From Nymphaea colorata (Eukaryota > Streptophyta > Magnoliopsida > Nymphaeales > Nymphaeaceae), in NCBI RefSeq assembly GCF_008831285.2, contig NW_022205190.1, positions 1 to 50,141 on the forward strand: 50,141 nucleotides of DNA. The letters run 5' to 3'. The notes under the pieces are model-generated. The model was not told the DNA's origin and ran no database searches. It worked only from the letters and a program-made list of their open reading frames with translations. Within the stretch, counting starts at the first letter, position 1, and each line of letters opens with the position of its first letter. Below, piece by piece: positions 1-10,316 of the stretch. A program made the translations under genes and the position numbers.

Positions 1-58
1 ATGATGTATTTCCACTAGATATACCTAAATTCACCACATATTAATTATAATTATAAAC

Positions 59-382
59 ATGTACGAGCTAATCTTCGAGGAGCTACGCTATGATTTCGAG
101 CAGAAGATCCTTGCGAAGGGGCAGCAAATCAAAGAAGACTGTTACAATAACCACCGACGAACACTAGAAGGAGCTAGAGAGTTTGCAGAGTGTATGATGA
201 GGGAAAAGAATAACCTCTTGAGGGAAGAAAAAATAGGCAAATTTCGCATTTTACATATGGAAATGAGTGCAGCCAAGCGAGATGACTTCAACCTTACAGA
301 AAGCGTTAGTCAATTCATCAAGGATTACCAGCTGGACCAAAGTAAAATAGGCTTAAATACGCCTCAAACAAAAATTTAATGA
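59..382 (+). CDS. Small charged hypothetical protein
   Basis: Open frame of 107 residues from ATG 59; the TAA at 377 reads as Glu and TGA at 380 is the stop. The product is rich in Glu, Lys and Arg and predicted mostly helical (EELRYDFEQK..., REKNNLLREEK), with no signal peptide, membrane segment or recognised domain. The first 58 bases of the window are AT-rich, as expected of a short intergenic stretch. I do not recognise the family. A coiled-coil partner protein is the most that can be said. Confidence 0.6.
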
Positions 383-594
383 TTTAATTACTATATAGTG
401 TAGGCGAATCAACTTAAAAAAGGAACATTTGCAATAATACAGTACGTATCTAGATAACCAAAGATGAATAATTATCTGGATATTTATTCCTCGTCTATAC
501 AAACACCTCTAAATGAAGAGATAATAATTTTAATATTAAAACCTGCTAATCTTTAACGATAATAATTCGCCCATATTATAACTAAATTTTATTG

Positions 595-1107
595 ATGAAC
601 ACCATCGTCAAGCAGCTGGACGCTAGCAGAAGGCTCTAGAAGAGCTCGCGATTGAACGCCACAGACAGTAGCTCTAGAAGCAGAAGATCGACCGTGAATT
701 GGAGGGTTTACGACGCAGCCGCAAGGAGTATATCGAAAACCAAATCCAAACACCCAAAAAGATTACGAAATCAGACTCAGAGAGAACCCAGATATCGCTG
801 AGGAACACTTCGAAAGACAGAAAAGACTCGAAAAAGAGAAGTCCAAAGTGCACAACAAGACTTCGAGCGCCAGAGACAGCGGCTCCTCGAAGAGCGCAAT
901 CACCATGATGCCCTCGACAAGGACTACAGAGTGCTTGATAAGGAACTTCTCGACCTACAGGCCAAGAGTAAGTACGCCAACGAGCAGGAAGACAGAAGAC
1001 TCAAGGATCTTGAAAGTAGAAGAAAGCTGATTACCAAATTGTTAGCAGAGAGCAAGCAGAGAGAGCTGGAGCATTTCGATAAGGCCAAAGCAATCGCTGG
1101 CAAATGA
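595..1107 (+). CDS. Coiled-coil hypothetical protein
   Basis: Runs from ATG 595 (MNTI...) to TGA 1105 through three reading frames, each step equal to one missing base: near 625, 755 and 850. The frames join into one charged heptad protein of about 170 residues (QKALEELAIERHRQ, KDYEIRLRENPDIAEEH, ERQRQRLLEERN, KLLAESKQRELEHFDKAKA). GT...AG 20-mers at 607-626, 706-725 and 848-867 would also restore the frame, but they lack the -6 A of the secure introns and would cut good heptads. Single-base sequence errors therefore look likelier. No domain beyond coiled coil is recognised. Confidence 0.65.
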
Positions 1108-1190
1108 TTCCTCTTTCCTATTGTGGCAATCGCCGATTAAACTAAAATTCTGAGCATGGAACGCGAAGTATTGATAATATTTTAAAAGTG

Positions 1191-1825
1191 ATGAGGAAGG
1201 ACGGTTATGACCATTTGGCGAAACTACTTATTATCGGCGACTCTGGAGTAGGAAAGACGAACATCCTACTGCGGTTCTGTGAGAACAACTTCATGAGTTC
1301 GCACCTGACTACCATCGGTATAGCGAGCGCCATTCAGGCATTGACTTCAAGATCAAGACCATCGAGATAGACGGCAAGAAGATCCGCATGCAGATCTGGG
1401 ATACAGCTGGTCAAGAAAGGTTCAAGACCATCACACAGACATACTACCGCGGCGCTATGGGAATCATTATGACATATGCTGTGAATGATCGATCCTCCTT
1501 CAACGCTATGGAGAACTGGCTTAAGCAGATCAAGACCCACGCCGCAGAAAACGTAGTGAAAGTGTTGGTAGCCAATAAAATAGACTGCGAAGACCGAAAA
1601 GTAAGCCCTGATGAGGGAAAGCAGCTTGCTGCGAACTTCGGCGTCAACTACCACGAGGTGAGTGCCAAGGAAAATATCAACATTTCCGAAATGTTTATGT
1701 CGATTGGCAAGTAGATAAAGGATAAGATCTTGACTGGATAAATGGATGCCTTCATCAACAATCGCAACATCACAAAAAACAAGGTCGAGGCTGCAAAGGA
1801 GGGCAAGAAGGGCTCATGTTGCTGA
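1191..1825 (+). CDS. Rab-family small GTPase
   Basis: A 204-residue Ras-superfamily GTPase of Rab8/Rab10 type, acting as a membrane-traffic switch. All G motifs are visible: G1 GDSGVGKTN, switch I TTIGIDFK, G3 [10 protein letters not shown]4 NKID (canonical NKxD) and G5 VSAKE. The C terminus is GSCC, the double-Cys site for geranylgeranylation. One 20-nt intron (1318-1337) splits the TTIG/IDFK codons and must be removed for the conserved switch I. Late in the gene TAG reads as Glu in GKEIKDKI, where Rab proteins have Glu or Asp. ATG 1191 gives the usual short N terminus. The gene ends 43 bp from the stop of the convergent coiled-coil gene. The exact Rab class is not certain. Confidence 0.97.
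1318..1337 (+). other. 20-nt spliceosomal intron (Rab gene)
   Basis: GTATAG...ATTCAG, 20 nt. Removal restores [11 protein letters not shown], the invariant switch I to beta-2 segment of Rab proteins, so both ends are fixed by homology. An A stands at -6 from the downstream exon. Confidence 0.95.
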
Positions 1826-1868
1826 ATGCTCATACTTATCTTTGTATTGCGCAGGATAACAAACAATC

Positions 1869-3474
1869 TCATATGTAGATATCATCGAGGTTTTCTGCTT
1901 GGTCCATACGCATGTTGTGATGTCCGAAGATCTCTGTCTGTTCCAAACGCATTTTGTCGTCGTGGTTTGGGTTGATGTCTTCTTTGACACCCATGATCTC
2001 TTCCCTGCGTTAGTTGAAGTAAAGGAAGGGATTAGATGTGCTGCGCTTTATCCTGGGAACCCATTCTTCTTCAGACATATTTTCCTTTTTTTTGTCATGT
2101 TTTGGAGATTTTGAATCTTCTTATTCTTGGCAAGGTCTCGTGCAAGTAACTCCAAATGAACCTTATATTATTCTGGGGTATCATAAACGTCAAAGTTATT
2201 GTTGATGACCTTTAGCGGCGCAGGTGTCTCCTTTCGCTTTTTGTCTTCAAGATTGTTGTCGATTTTGATGAGAGTGGTGGACATGTCGTTGATAGTATCG
2301 TCAAGCTCTATGAACTTTAGCTGTTTTTCCTTACTGTCTTTAATCTTTTTAGTTAATTTATTCAGCTTTTCAGCGTGCTTGTTATTACTTTAGACAAGGA
2401 GCTCGTTTCTAGCTTCCAGCTCTGTGCAATGCGTTCAAGGATCTTACGGCGCTCGGTTTCCTCACGTAAGTCGATGATGTGCTTGGTAAGCTCTCGACGC
2501 GTGTATTCCAACTCAATTTATAGCCTATCGATCTTTTCTTCCTTCGTAAGATGGTTTCTCTTAAGCAGTTCGGCCTTTATCTTCTCGTTGCCGTTGGCCA
2601 CTGATCCTCGGATCTTTAGAAGGTCCAAATGCGGTACGTTGTATTCCTTCTGGCGTCGAAGAGTCTCTTCTCCAAAGTAGGTTGCAAGCTCAGGAGCAAT
2701 CAACTCCAAATCTTCCTCACCCTCGCTATCGCTTTACTCTCCAGTCAGTAATCGCCTCTGCGTCTCAATGAAATACATCATGAGACGTTTGAGGGATTTA
2801 TCGAGGATGTCTCCAAAGTTTTTGGAAGGCATGGCAAGCTTGGCCTGCAGCGTGACAACCTTGTGGCGCAGGATCTACGTGCAAGGGCAAGTACCCCGTT
2901 GATCTTAAGCAAGTTATCCTCGTTTTATTTCCTCTTGCGATTTCCAATTTCAGGAGATGAACCTGCTCGTTCAGGCTCTCCTCTAGCTGCTTGAACTCGA
3001 TTGCCTGCTCCGTCGGATTGAAAACTTAGCGATTACGCTCAACGAACCCAGTAAGCGAATCATAGCTCCGCTGTGCCTTCTCCATACTGGCAACCTTTCT
3101 CTCCAGCTCTCCGATTATTACTTGGAGTTCTCTCACCCGATCTTTGTGTAGTTCCTCTTCTGCTTTGAGTTCTGTGCATGCGGAGGAGTTCAATTGCTCG
3201 AGCATCAATTTCTATTTGAGTTGATGGGTACTTATGAAACCATTTCCTCGATCTTGGCCTCTAAAAGTTCTATCTTTTTGAGGTTGTTATCGTTGGCTAT
3301 GCGATAATTGGAGATGATCTCTATGTATTTATTTTTGGAATTGCTCTTGGAGAGGACATCGATTTCCACCTTGTTCATCTTTACCAGTTCTCTCAAATCT
3401 TAAACTTCCTCCTTGAGCTTGCGGTTCTCCAGCATTAGGTAATCAAATACGTTTGATTCGCCTTTGCCCTACAT
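1869..3474 (-). CDS. Large coiled-coil protein
   Basis: About 520 residues from ATG 3474 (MEGKGESNVFDYLMLENRKL) to TGA 1869, nearly all predicted coiled coil (ENRKLKEEVEDLRELV, ELQVIIGELERKVASM, EKIDRLEIELEYTRREL). A less helical acidic hinge (SDSEGEEDLELIAPELATYF) lies near the middle. The tail (SEEEWVPRIKRSTSNPFLYF) looks folded and may be a partner-binding end. Two 20-nt introns (3212-3231, 2875-2894) restore the frame. Breaks near 2910, 2427 and 2081 (an A8 run) each lack one base. It resembles axonemal or basal-body coiled-coil proteins in style, but no named family is recognised. It converges on the Rab gene. Confidence 0.8.
2875..2894 (-). other. 20-nt intron (coiled-coil gene)
   Basis: GTACTT...CACGTAG on the minus strand, 20 nt. 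Removal joins LLKING to ILRHKVVTLQAKL in one frame. A at -6. Confidence 0.8.
3212..3231 (-). other. 20-nt intron (coiled-coil gene)
   Basis: GTACCC...AAATAG on the minus strand, 20 nt. It joins AKIEEMVSE to KLMLEQLNSS and skips a TGA reached by reading through. A at -6. Confidence 0.85.
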
Positions 3475-3553
3475 TAATTAAAAGTTTAGAATGGTTTTAA
3501 ATAATGTTGTTATGAGAAGCCAGGATTGCCTGTTTAAAAATTGATGAAAGTGA

Positions 3554-4353
3554 TCATTTTTTGCTGGTTGGCCTTCTCCTTGGGTTTTTCTTCTTGTTTT
3601 GAGCCGTCTCACTGTAGGGAAGCTGTAATTCCTCATAGTTCTTCGGCTCTTCAACGGTAAACTACCCTTCCATCACTCCGCGCTTCCATAAGGATCGAAT
3701 ACCGGTCTATTTTCCATCAACCTCAACGGCTAATGTGCCTTGCCCTCCCTATATCCGTTTGCATATTCGCCAATGTAACTAATCTTATTAGCTCTACTGA
3801 TGAAACGCCCCAGATTATTATTGCTTGTATGCATTAGCCCGCCTTTGACCTCACCAATATATATATCCTTATTGGGAAAATTAATTACACCTTTCCCTGT
3901 CATTATATCTTCCACTCTTCGCGCTCCCGAAAAATTAATAGATCCTAATAGGTGTGCGGTCAGATAGGGTAACTTAGCCTGTCGCTCTCCGTCTATAAAA
4001 GAATGGTTAGGATGGGTCGTACTGCTTCCTGGTTGTAGATAATGAGTTCTTGGGGTTGTTATCCTACCAACGGCCTTTAACGGTGTTTTTTATGGCCTGG
4101 CTTTGGGTATCAATAAATAGGTATATGCCATCTCCGTGTATAGCTCCATCCTTGAATTATCCGGTAAAGTATGCATGAGGATTTATGATAAGTCCCTGTT
4201 GCCGTGCGTATGGCTTGGACTCTGCTCGAGGATGATCAATTCGTAGGGATATTCATGATAGACTTATGCTTTAGATGAATCAGACTCGGTGCTTATTTCT
4301 TTTTGCAGACTTCTCCTACCCTTAGGCTTGAAGATAACCTCATTATCGTTCAT
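3554..4353 (-). CDS. MORN-repeat protein
   Basis: About 265 residues from ATG 4353 (MNDNEVIFKPKGRRSLQ). At least three MORN-like units are visible: AYFTGQFKDGAIHGDGIYLF, DIYIGEVKGGLMH and SYIGEYANGYREGKA. MORN proteins bind membranes or cytoskeleton and are common in ciliate cortex and cilia. The C terminus is basic and Lys-rich (SETAQNKKKNPRRRPTSKK). Reading frames change about three times (near 4215, 4010 and 3735), each equal to a missing base, and no GT-AG 20-mer fits. So either the sequence carries errors or the gene is decaying. TAA/TAG codons fall where Glu is plausible (VDGKETGIRS). The start is upstream of all repeats and is well supported. Confidence 0.78.
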
Positions 4354-4558
4354 TTTAACAGCCAATTAGACGTTCTTGCTGATGATATCATACAATTTGA
4401 AGTAGTTTTCAATAAGAAATGGTTTGAAAGGAGGTTGGCTACGATTGATGGCAAGGCGATTATTTATTGGTATTGTTCGTCAGTCGTATTGTTGCAATGA
4501 CAGGCCAGTTGTCCATTATTACCCATCAGCGATATAATTATAATTTGTATGAACCCTC

Positions 4559-6294
4559 TCAAAATGTTACCATCCATATTTACGTAAAAAACACAAATAT
4601 CACTGCGACCTCATTCTTCTGTCCTACCTTCTAACTCTAAACTGGCAGATAGGTCTCATAAGATGCCAGCTCGCTTCTCTTGCTGTGGCTCCCGAGTGAT
4701 TTAGACATTTTCCGGGCCATGGTAAGGTAGAAATGAAGCACTTCTTTTTCACCCATTCGGAGGGTGATAATATCAGCCAGACTGCCTACAGCTTTCTCAA
4801 GCAGCCTGCGGTCTTGCGCCAATGTTGTAGGATATTCACGAAGCCGGTCAGTCACTATTCTCTCCAGAAGCTGCCAGGCTCGTATTTCTCGCTAAATACT
4901 GGTAAAGGGAGTTTGCTTGGCATTCTAAAGTGGTTCGCCGTCATCACTATCGGAGTCAAGACAGTGGTGAGCGTTGGCGGCAGCTCGGAGCACGCCCATC
5001 AAATCGTCGAAGCCCTTGCTCTCGAGGATTCGGCTTACCCGTATCGAGTCGAAGACGAGCGACGGGAAGCAGAGGTTACGATAAGAGTCTGGATTAGAAA
5101 GGTGTACGACTTCATTATGAGGATTATCAGGCAAAGTAAATCCATAATTTAAGAGGAAACGCGAATTGCACTTTTGACCGTAAGAGTCGAAATTTCTGAG
5201 CCCGGTGCTATATCCTTTAAACTTTGTATGACGAAGCCATTAGATGAGTCACAGTAGTACCAGCTGGTCTGTTTAGGCATATGATGGTTGAGCATATCGG
5301 CCAGCGGAACCATTGCATCAGTCTTCACACGCTAAACAACCACACCGAACACTCGTGAGCATACTATTAGCCGTGCCTCTACAAATTTTTCGTATGAAAA
5401 TCTTTTGAATTTTCTTCAATCCCGCACACGACTTCATAGTCTCTCTTTAAATCCTGCTGCTTCGTCTCTACCTGTTCTAGGAAGCATGTTCCCTTCAGCT
5501 CTTGCAACATAATTTGAGAATAGTTGATGGGAAAACGACTAAAATCGTTGGGTAGAGTTGAGAGGTAATTATAAAAGTGAGAATCTTCACCCTTTTAGAT
5601 TTCATGAAGCAGATACACTGCCAGCTGTGTGTGTTCGGGGATTTAGTTGAATCCTCATATTATAGAGTTTTTCAACCAAGGTAGGGTTCGTGCAAGTTCT
5701 AATGTGATTAATTTATGTTTAGGAACGAAAAGGATAAGTTCGTCTCTGCGTATCTGAGCTTCGCGATAATTCTACGCTCGTTGGGCTGCACTTATACCAC
5801 TTCTAACTTATCAGCCGGCCTCGCTATCTTCTTAGTTAAGTTATGAGTCTTCGGTACCGACTTGCTCCTTCACTCGCTTCCGCTAACCTCAGAATGCACT
5901 GTAGTGATAGTGGGCTTCTATCATATGAAAGTGCCTCTAACAATCGCGGTCTCAGAGAGCAGGTTCGGGAACCCTCTCGAGCATGGGCTAGATAAATTTC
6001 GATGCATGGTGGACAGCAAGGCCTAACCCGTAGAGACTCAGCGCAGAACTAGAGGCATTAATGATGCTGATTAAGCTAATGTGCCAATCTGGCCCTGAGG
6101 CAGAGCAGATGCGGCTGAAAAAGTGGCAGTGACCGTAAAAGACAGAGGGAGTGAAAATTGTCTAACGTTTACAGAGCGAAATCTATGCTGGATTATTACG
6201 ATAGAGTTGAGCAGACAACGCGGGGGTTCAGAAGCGGTCGGTTGTGAGTCGAACGGTGATCGTTAGGGCGTGTACTGGGCCCAGTGGGTCGCAT
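4559..6294 (-). CDS. SET-domain protein methyltransferase (SETD3/LSMT type), possible N-terminal TPR
   Basis: The core is a SETD3/Rubisco-LSMT-type lysine or histidine methyltransferase. Order: N-SET piece KLEVVEVQPNERRIIA, AQIRRDELILFVPKHK, an iSET helical stretch (HTQLAVYLLHEIEKGEDS), the SAM/substrate motif VPLADMLNHH with DSYG and NSRFLLNYGF, then the LSMT substrate-binding domain (YPTTLAQDRRLLEKA). Upstream the frame stays open to ATG 6294. It encodes a TPR-like helix pair (LCLRARLAHELNQHHECLEF) that would be fused to the enzyme; this N-terminal part is only probable, and TGA absence over about 140 codons could be chance. Several one-base breaks occur (for example EI/DSYG near 5185, short of one T). 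One TGA at 5655-5657 is in frame in a poorly conserved stretch. Start and exact stop are uncertain. Confidence 0.8.
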
Positions 6295-6793
6295 TCAAAA
6301 GTATAGAAGATATTTTAATCAAGATTACGCTATAATTGGATATTTTCACCAGGCTACGCTACATATAAATTGATTAATTCTATATCATACGTATCTACTT
6401 CTACCTGCTCATACATCTCCACCAATCCTTATCAACATATATACCCACACCCCATACACACCTTTAAATCGCTTCGCATCACACATTGTTTCTCATACCA
6501 ACATTCAGTAAGAGTTTTTCGTGATCCTTCTGGCAGTTCTGTTTCCAAAAGATGAAAACTCTACGTGAGAAAGATACGAGATATAATAAACTGATTTAAA
6601 TTAGTATTTGATCATCAGCTAATTATTATCATCGCATTGATCTGAATTTACTGACCGATCTCATCTTCTTTAGAATTAGTTTATCCTTTATTTTTTTCAT
6701 GCCAAGGATATCGAAAATTGTGCTATTTTTACTTATGCAACAGATAGTCCCATTTTTCGACTACATCCGCAATTATTAATAGCAGAAAATAAA

Positions 6794-7954
6794 ATGCAAA
6801 GTAGCAAATACAAGACGGAAATTAGCCAGGAGCCTCGCAGGAAACTTCACAGCCTACGTTCGCTGGTAGACTATACCCTATATAAGACCAGTCATGACCT
6901 GCCCACTTCCACTATCACAATGCAAAAACGTTCGTTCGACCAACTCGAACGTTCACTCAATCGCGATAACAATCTGGAAGAGCAACCAGTAGCGAGCCGA
7001 TCGCTGTGATTCCAGGATTCGAGTAGGAAGTTATTGAGGGCAAACTATGGGATATTTCGAGAGTAAGATGTAGGCTGTAAATGGTAAAGTCGAAAAGGAG
7101 CAAGTTAACTGCAGAGAAAAACATTTTTGGGTAATAAAGCAACAGGTTTCTAACCTTCAAAATACTTATGTCCGCCAAATAGCTCAGCTGGAAAATGTCA
7201 TCAAGGAGAAGTATAAATTAGTGCATGGACTATTCGAAGAAATCAAGCAGGAACGCTCGACCAAAGCATTCTCTTTCAGCCCAAAGGGAAAAAAGGAAAG
7301 AAAGAAGCTCCTATTCTTGATAATACTTAAAAGCTAGTGGCCTTGAAGGAACATGTGCAGCTAATTCGCGGAGATGTTCTTAACTTGGAGCTCCAGCTTG
7401 CCAAAGTAAACCAGGATTCTGACAAAATCAAACGGGAGTGGGTAACATTTCTAAAAAACATCCTCAAAGGGGGCTTATATCTTAAAGATGGAATGAGAAC
7501 TGTTCTCAAATAAATGATTGACTCTGGATATGCTCCTACAATAGAAGACATGCCCAATGTCCTGGATTAAACTTCAAAAAAATGCCTTCTTCAGTAATAT
7601 GAGTTACTGAAGAACAATGGGAAAAAGACCTCGAGACCAGCCCCGATCCAATTTTAGCGATCTAGAATTCTCTCTTAAGCTCGTCAGTCCCTAAGCGAAA
7701 TAGCAAGGAGAGACCTTGTCCGCTAAGTCTACAAAGACACTCAACAGTTCATGGCGAATCTGGTGAAGCAGCCAGATTGGAGGGCCACAATTATTAGCTT
7801 GCCGAAGATAAAAACTCCCCACAAGTAAAGTGCCGGAGGGTGGTAAGACTAGAACGTAAAAGAATTGCTTTTGCATATAACGGATAGGCGCTCATTAAAG
7901 TCAGAGGAATTCTATTCGGATGGAAGGTACAAAGTTCATAATGATAATTTTTGA
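6794..7954 (+). CDS. Coiled-coil hypothetical protein
   Basis: About 387 residues from ATG 6794 (MQSSKYKTEISQEPRRKLHS) to TGA 7952. The centre is a strong coiled coil (QQVSNLQNTYVRQIAQLENV, KLVALKEHVQLIRGDVLNLE), then a helical C-terminal half (EWVTFLKNILKGGLYLKDG, DSGYAPTIEDMPNVLDE). Frame breaks near 7005, 7058 and 7300 are each one base short; the second sits in a TTT run and the third in an A-rich run. TAA/TAG occur about a dozen times and fit Glu in the heptads. No family is recognised. It is a likely structural or cilium-associated protein by composition only. Confidence 0.75.
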
Positions 7955-8160
7955 ATGTTAGCAATATTACTGTATCGTTAAATCTAATTGTAATAAATTC
8001 ATCTCAATAAGTACTTTAACAAGCTTTAAAATTACAAAAGCCGTCATGCATATCTAAGATAGTAGTTTAGTTTCATGATTGCCTCGGGCAAAGGATATGA
8101 CATCTGAATGATTGTAAGCAAAAGGCACTTTTTAATGCCATTAATTATTATTATTAAGCA

Positions 8161-9167
8161 ATGATGTTCGTAGTTCCTCCTGAAAATAACGTTTCCCTCA
8201 TGGTTCGCTCAAAACAATCCGATAGTTCGAAACATGAAGATGATTATGAGTTCGACCATCGACAATATCGATACTTACTGTCAGTCTTTGCTGACAACCT
8301 GAACCAATCTTTAAAGCTTCATCGGGATTGCCTTGGTGATATGGAGTACTACCCTAAATATAAGATCAGCAAGGAGGAACAGGAAGGCTATGAAGCCTCT
8401 CTTCATGAGATCTACCATAAATATTCTGCCAAGTTGCTCAAGTAAACTGTTTATCGTAATACCCTTATCAAAAAGTCCTATGAACTTTTTCTTGGCTAGT
8501 ACGAGAAGGTTTACCCATCTACTACAGAAACAGAACCATGTTCAAGCAAAAAAAATACTCCTTCATATTCATATCTGCGGAAAAAAACACAAAATGATGG
8601 AAGGATTACACCAACTCTATCTTCAAAAACTCAAACAAGAAAGACTGTGTCGTCAAGTAGTGCACACGAAAACTATTACTTCTCTCTCAAACATTTAAAG
8701 CATTTCACGCTGATATTTCTATGACCTTAAAGCTCAAGACAATCTCTTCCGATAATCCAGAAACTAGGGAATGTTTTCTTCGAACTGCAAGATCAGCTAT
8801 TTCTCGGAACGAAAGGATAAGACTAAAAAGTGATAATTTTCCTTTACGTAAAAAAACAAAACCCTTTGATAAGGCTGAAGGTGAGGGCTACACTGAAACA
8901 TCATTCAAGGGAAATTAGATAATAATTAATGATTATCGAAAGCCTAATGATCATCTCTGGGACCATCAGAAGGAGATGTCATTCCATTCTAAGTTTTGCA
9001 CTCGCAGGGTTGTAGCGATAGGCCAACCTCAAAAGAAAGTAATCAACGACATTTAGATGCTACATATGCAATCTAAAAACATTGATATTTCTAGCGTCTT
9101 TTGGCCTCCGACAGCTGACATTAGCTCAAAACCCAAGCTTAAGCGCTGGGTTCACAGCTTTAGCTGA
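8161..9167 (+). CDS. Hypothetical basic protein
   Basis: About 335 residues from ATG 8161 (MMFVVPPENNVSLMVRSKQ) to TGA 9165, with one break near 8718. The first third is helical (DDYEFDHRQYRYLLSVFADN, KISKEEQEGYEASLHEIYHK). The middle is Ser/Thr/Lys-rich and probably disordered (KTQTRKTVSSSSAHE). The end (DHLWDHQKEMSFHSKFCTRR ... SVFWPPTADISSKPKLKRWV) has aromatic residues and may be a short motif region. There is no signal peptide, membrane span or recognised domain. The intergenic gap before it (7955-8160) is AT-rich. Confidence 0.65.
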
Positions 9168-9327
9168 TCTTTATCAAATTTATACAGTGCATTCGTATTA
9201 AAAACCAACTAAAATAAATGAATAAAGAATCAGCCCTTTTTGGTTGGAGAAAGTGCTTAGAGATTGACAGTTGAGTTCAATTCTGCAAAAGTTCCATTCA
9301 TAGCTGAGCCTGGCTCCTTAATACTTT

Positions 9328-9997
9328 TCATTATATTTCCAACAGCATCCGATATCTTTTGACCAACTATTTTTACTCTTTTTCTTCCTCTCGTTCTCTA
9401 TCTTCATAAGCAGCCCTGAAAATGAGATCCATGATGAGGACTTGATTGGCGATGACAAGTGAAATGAGAAGGATGGAATAATCTTTGGCTTTTCTTCTAA
9501 GTTGTTGATGAAGAGCATCAAAAGGTTTCCATTGTAGATGATCTCGCCAAAAAGAATCGTCTCGTAAAGGATCAGCTCAGCTGGGTGAGCTTTTGTGTTT
9601 GCTATTAGAGAAAGGTTAAGATTGGTAAGGACAATTTGGGTAACATTGATGCACACCCTGTGTAGTCCACATAAAAATAACCTTACTAATGGTTCACTGG
9701 ATGACAGCCGAAGATGTTGAAGAAGAGGATGCATATCGTAATAATGAGTGCCCATGGAATGATGAACTTGAGCTGTGAGCGGAAGAAAAGAATCTTCCAC
9801 ATGCCATCGATATTTTTCTTTCTTAATATTTGTAGTAGAACGCAAATGCTCATACTTGCTACTGCGGTTCCTTCGAAGACATTTACTTCGTTGGCAACCC
9901 CCACATCGTACCAACTCATATCGTCTAGCAGCCTCCCAAGTGTAAAAAGAGCCATCTGAAGGATCAATAGAATGACTTGCACTCGTTGTTAGTCCAT
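9328..9997 (-). CDS. Multi-span membrane protein, paralogue 1 of 4
   Basis: About 220 residues, from ATG 9997 (MDEQRVQVILLILQM) to TGA 9328. Hydrophobic spans: VILLILQMALFTL, a span after EVNVFEG, KFIIPWALIITICILFFNIF, LYETILFGEIIYNGNLLMLF and DYSILLISLVIANQVLIMDL, so about five or six. Conserved family marks are WYDVGV, EVNVFEG, SQLKFII, GYFY-D-TGC, TQI-LTN-N, EIIYNGNLLM and RAAYE-R. The tail is charged (EDREREEEKEEKE). Two one-base gaps (near 9660 and 9487) are seen by comparison with the copy at 11871-12591. Here the Glu of VNVFEG is GAA, while other copies use TAA. I do not recognise the family; function unknown. Confidence 0.85.
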
Positions 9998-10316
9998 ACA
10001 AGAACAATTAATTAGTAATATTTATATAGATAAAACACTCTCACAATAAAATTGTCAAGATATGCCAGAAAAATCAATTGAATGGTGGTGCATTCTCTTT
10101 GTGTCTATCTAATACCACATAATCTGAAAGAATTATTTAAAATTGAGAGATAAAATTTGTCAGTTATATATTCATCTTCGTCTTGTATGGTTTATATTTA
10201 ATGCCGTTAAAAATATTAGATCCTTATGTAGCCAAAATTAAAAAGAGTAATTAGGGGTTAAATATATGTATGATTCTCATCATGCTCGTTGATTGTTGGC
10301 ATTCAAATATCGAAGT

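Noticed and set aside
607-867. Three GT...AG 20-mers (607-626, 706-725, 848-867) in the small coiled-coil gene
   Set aside because: They restore the frame but lack GTA starts and the -6 A, and removal deletes good heptads. One-base errors explain the frame changes at least as well.
5868-5887. GT...AG 20-mer between the TPR-like and SET parts
   Set aside because: Frame fits, but GTT start and no -6 A; left as an undecided frame step, not called as an intron.
5940-6290. GC-richer block suggesting an RNA gene
   Set aside because: No rRNA or tRNA signature; the minus frame is open without TGA, so a coding reading is preferred.
9318-10007. 229-residue minus-strand frame over membrane paralogue 1
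   Set aside because: A different frame from the family. Comparison with the other three copies shows the true frame, so this is a shadow in part.
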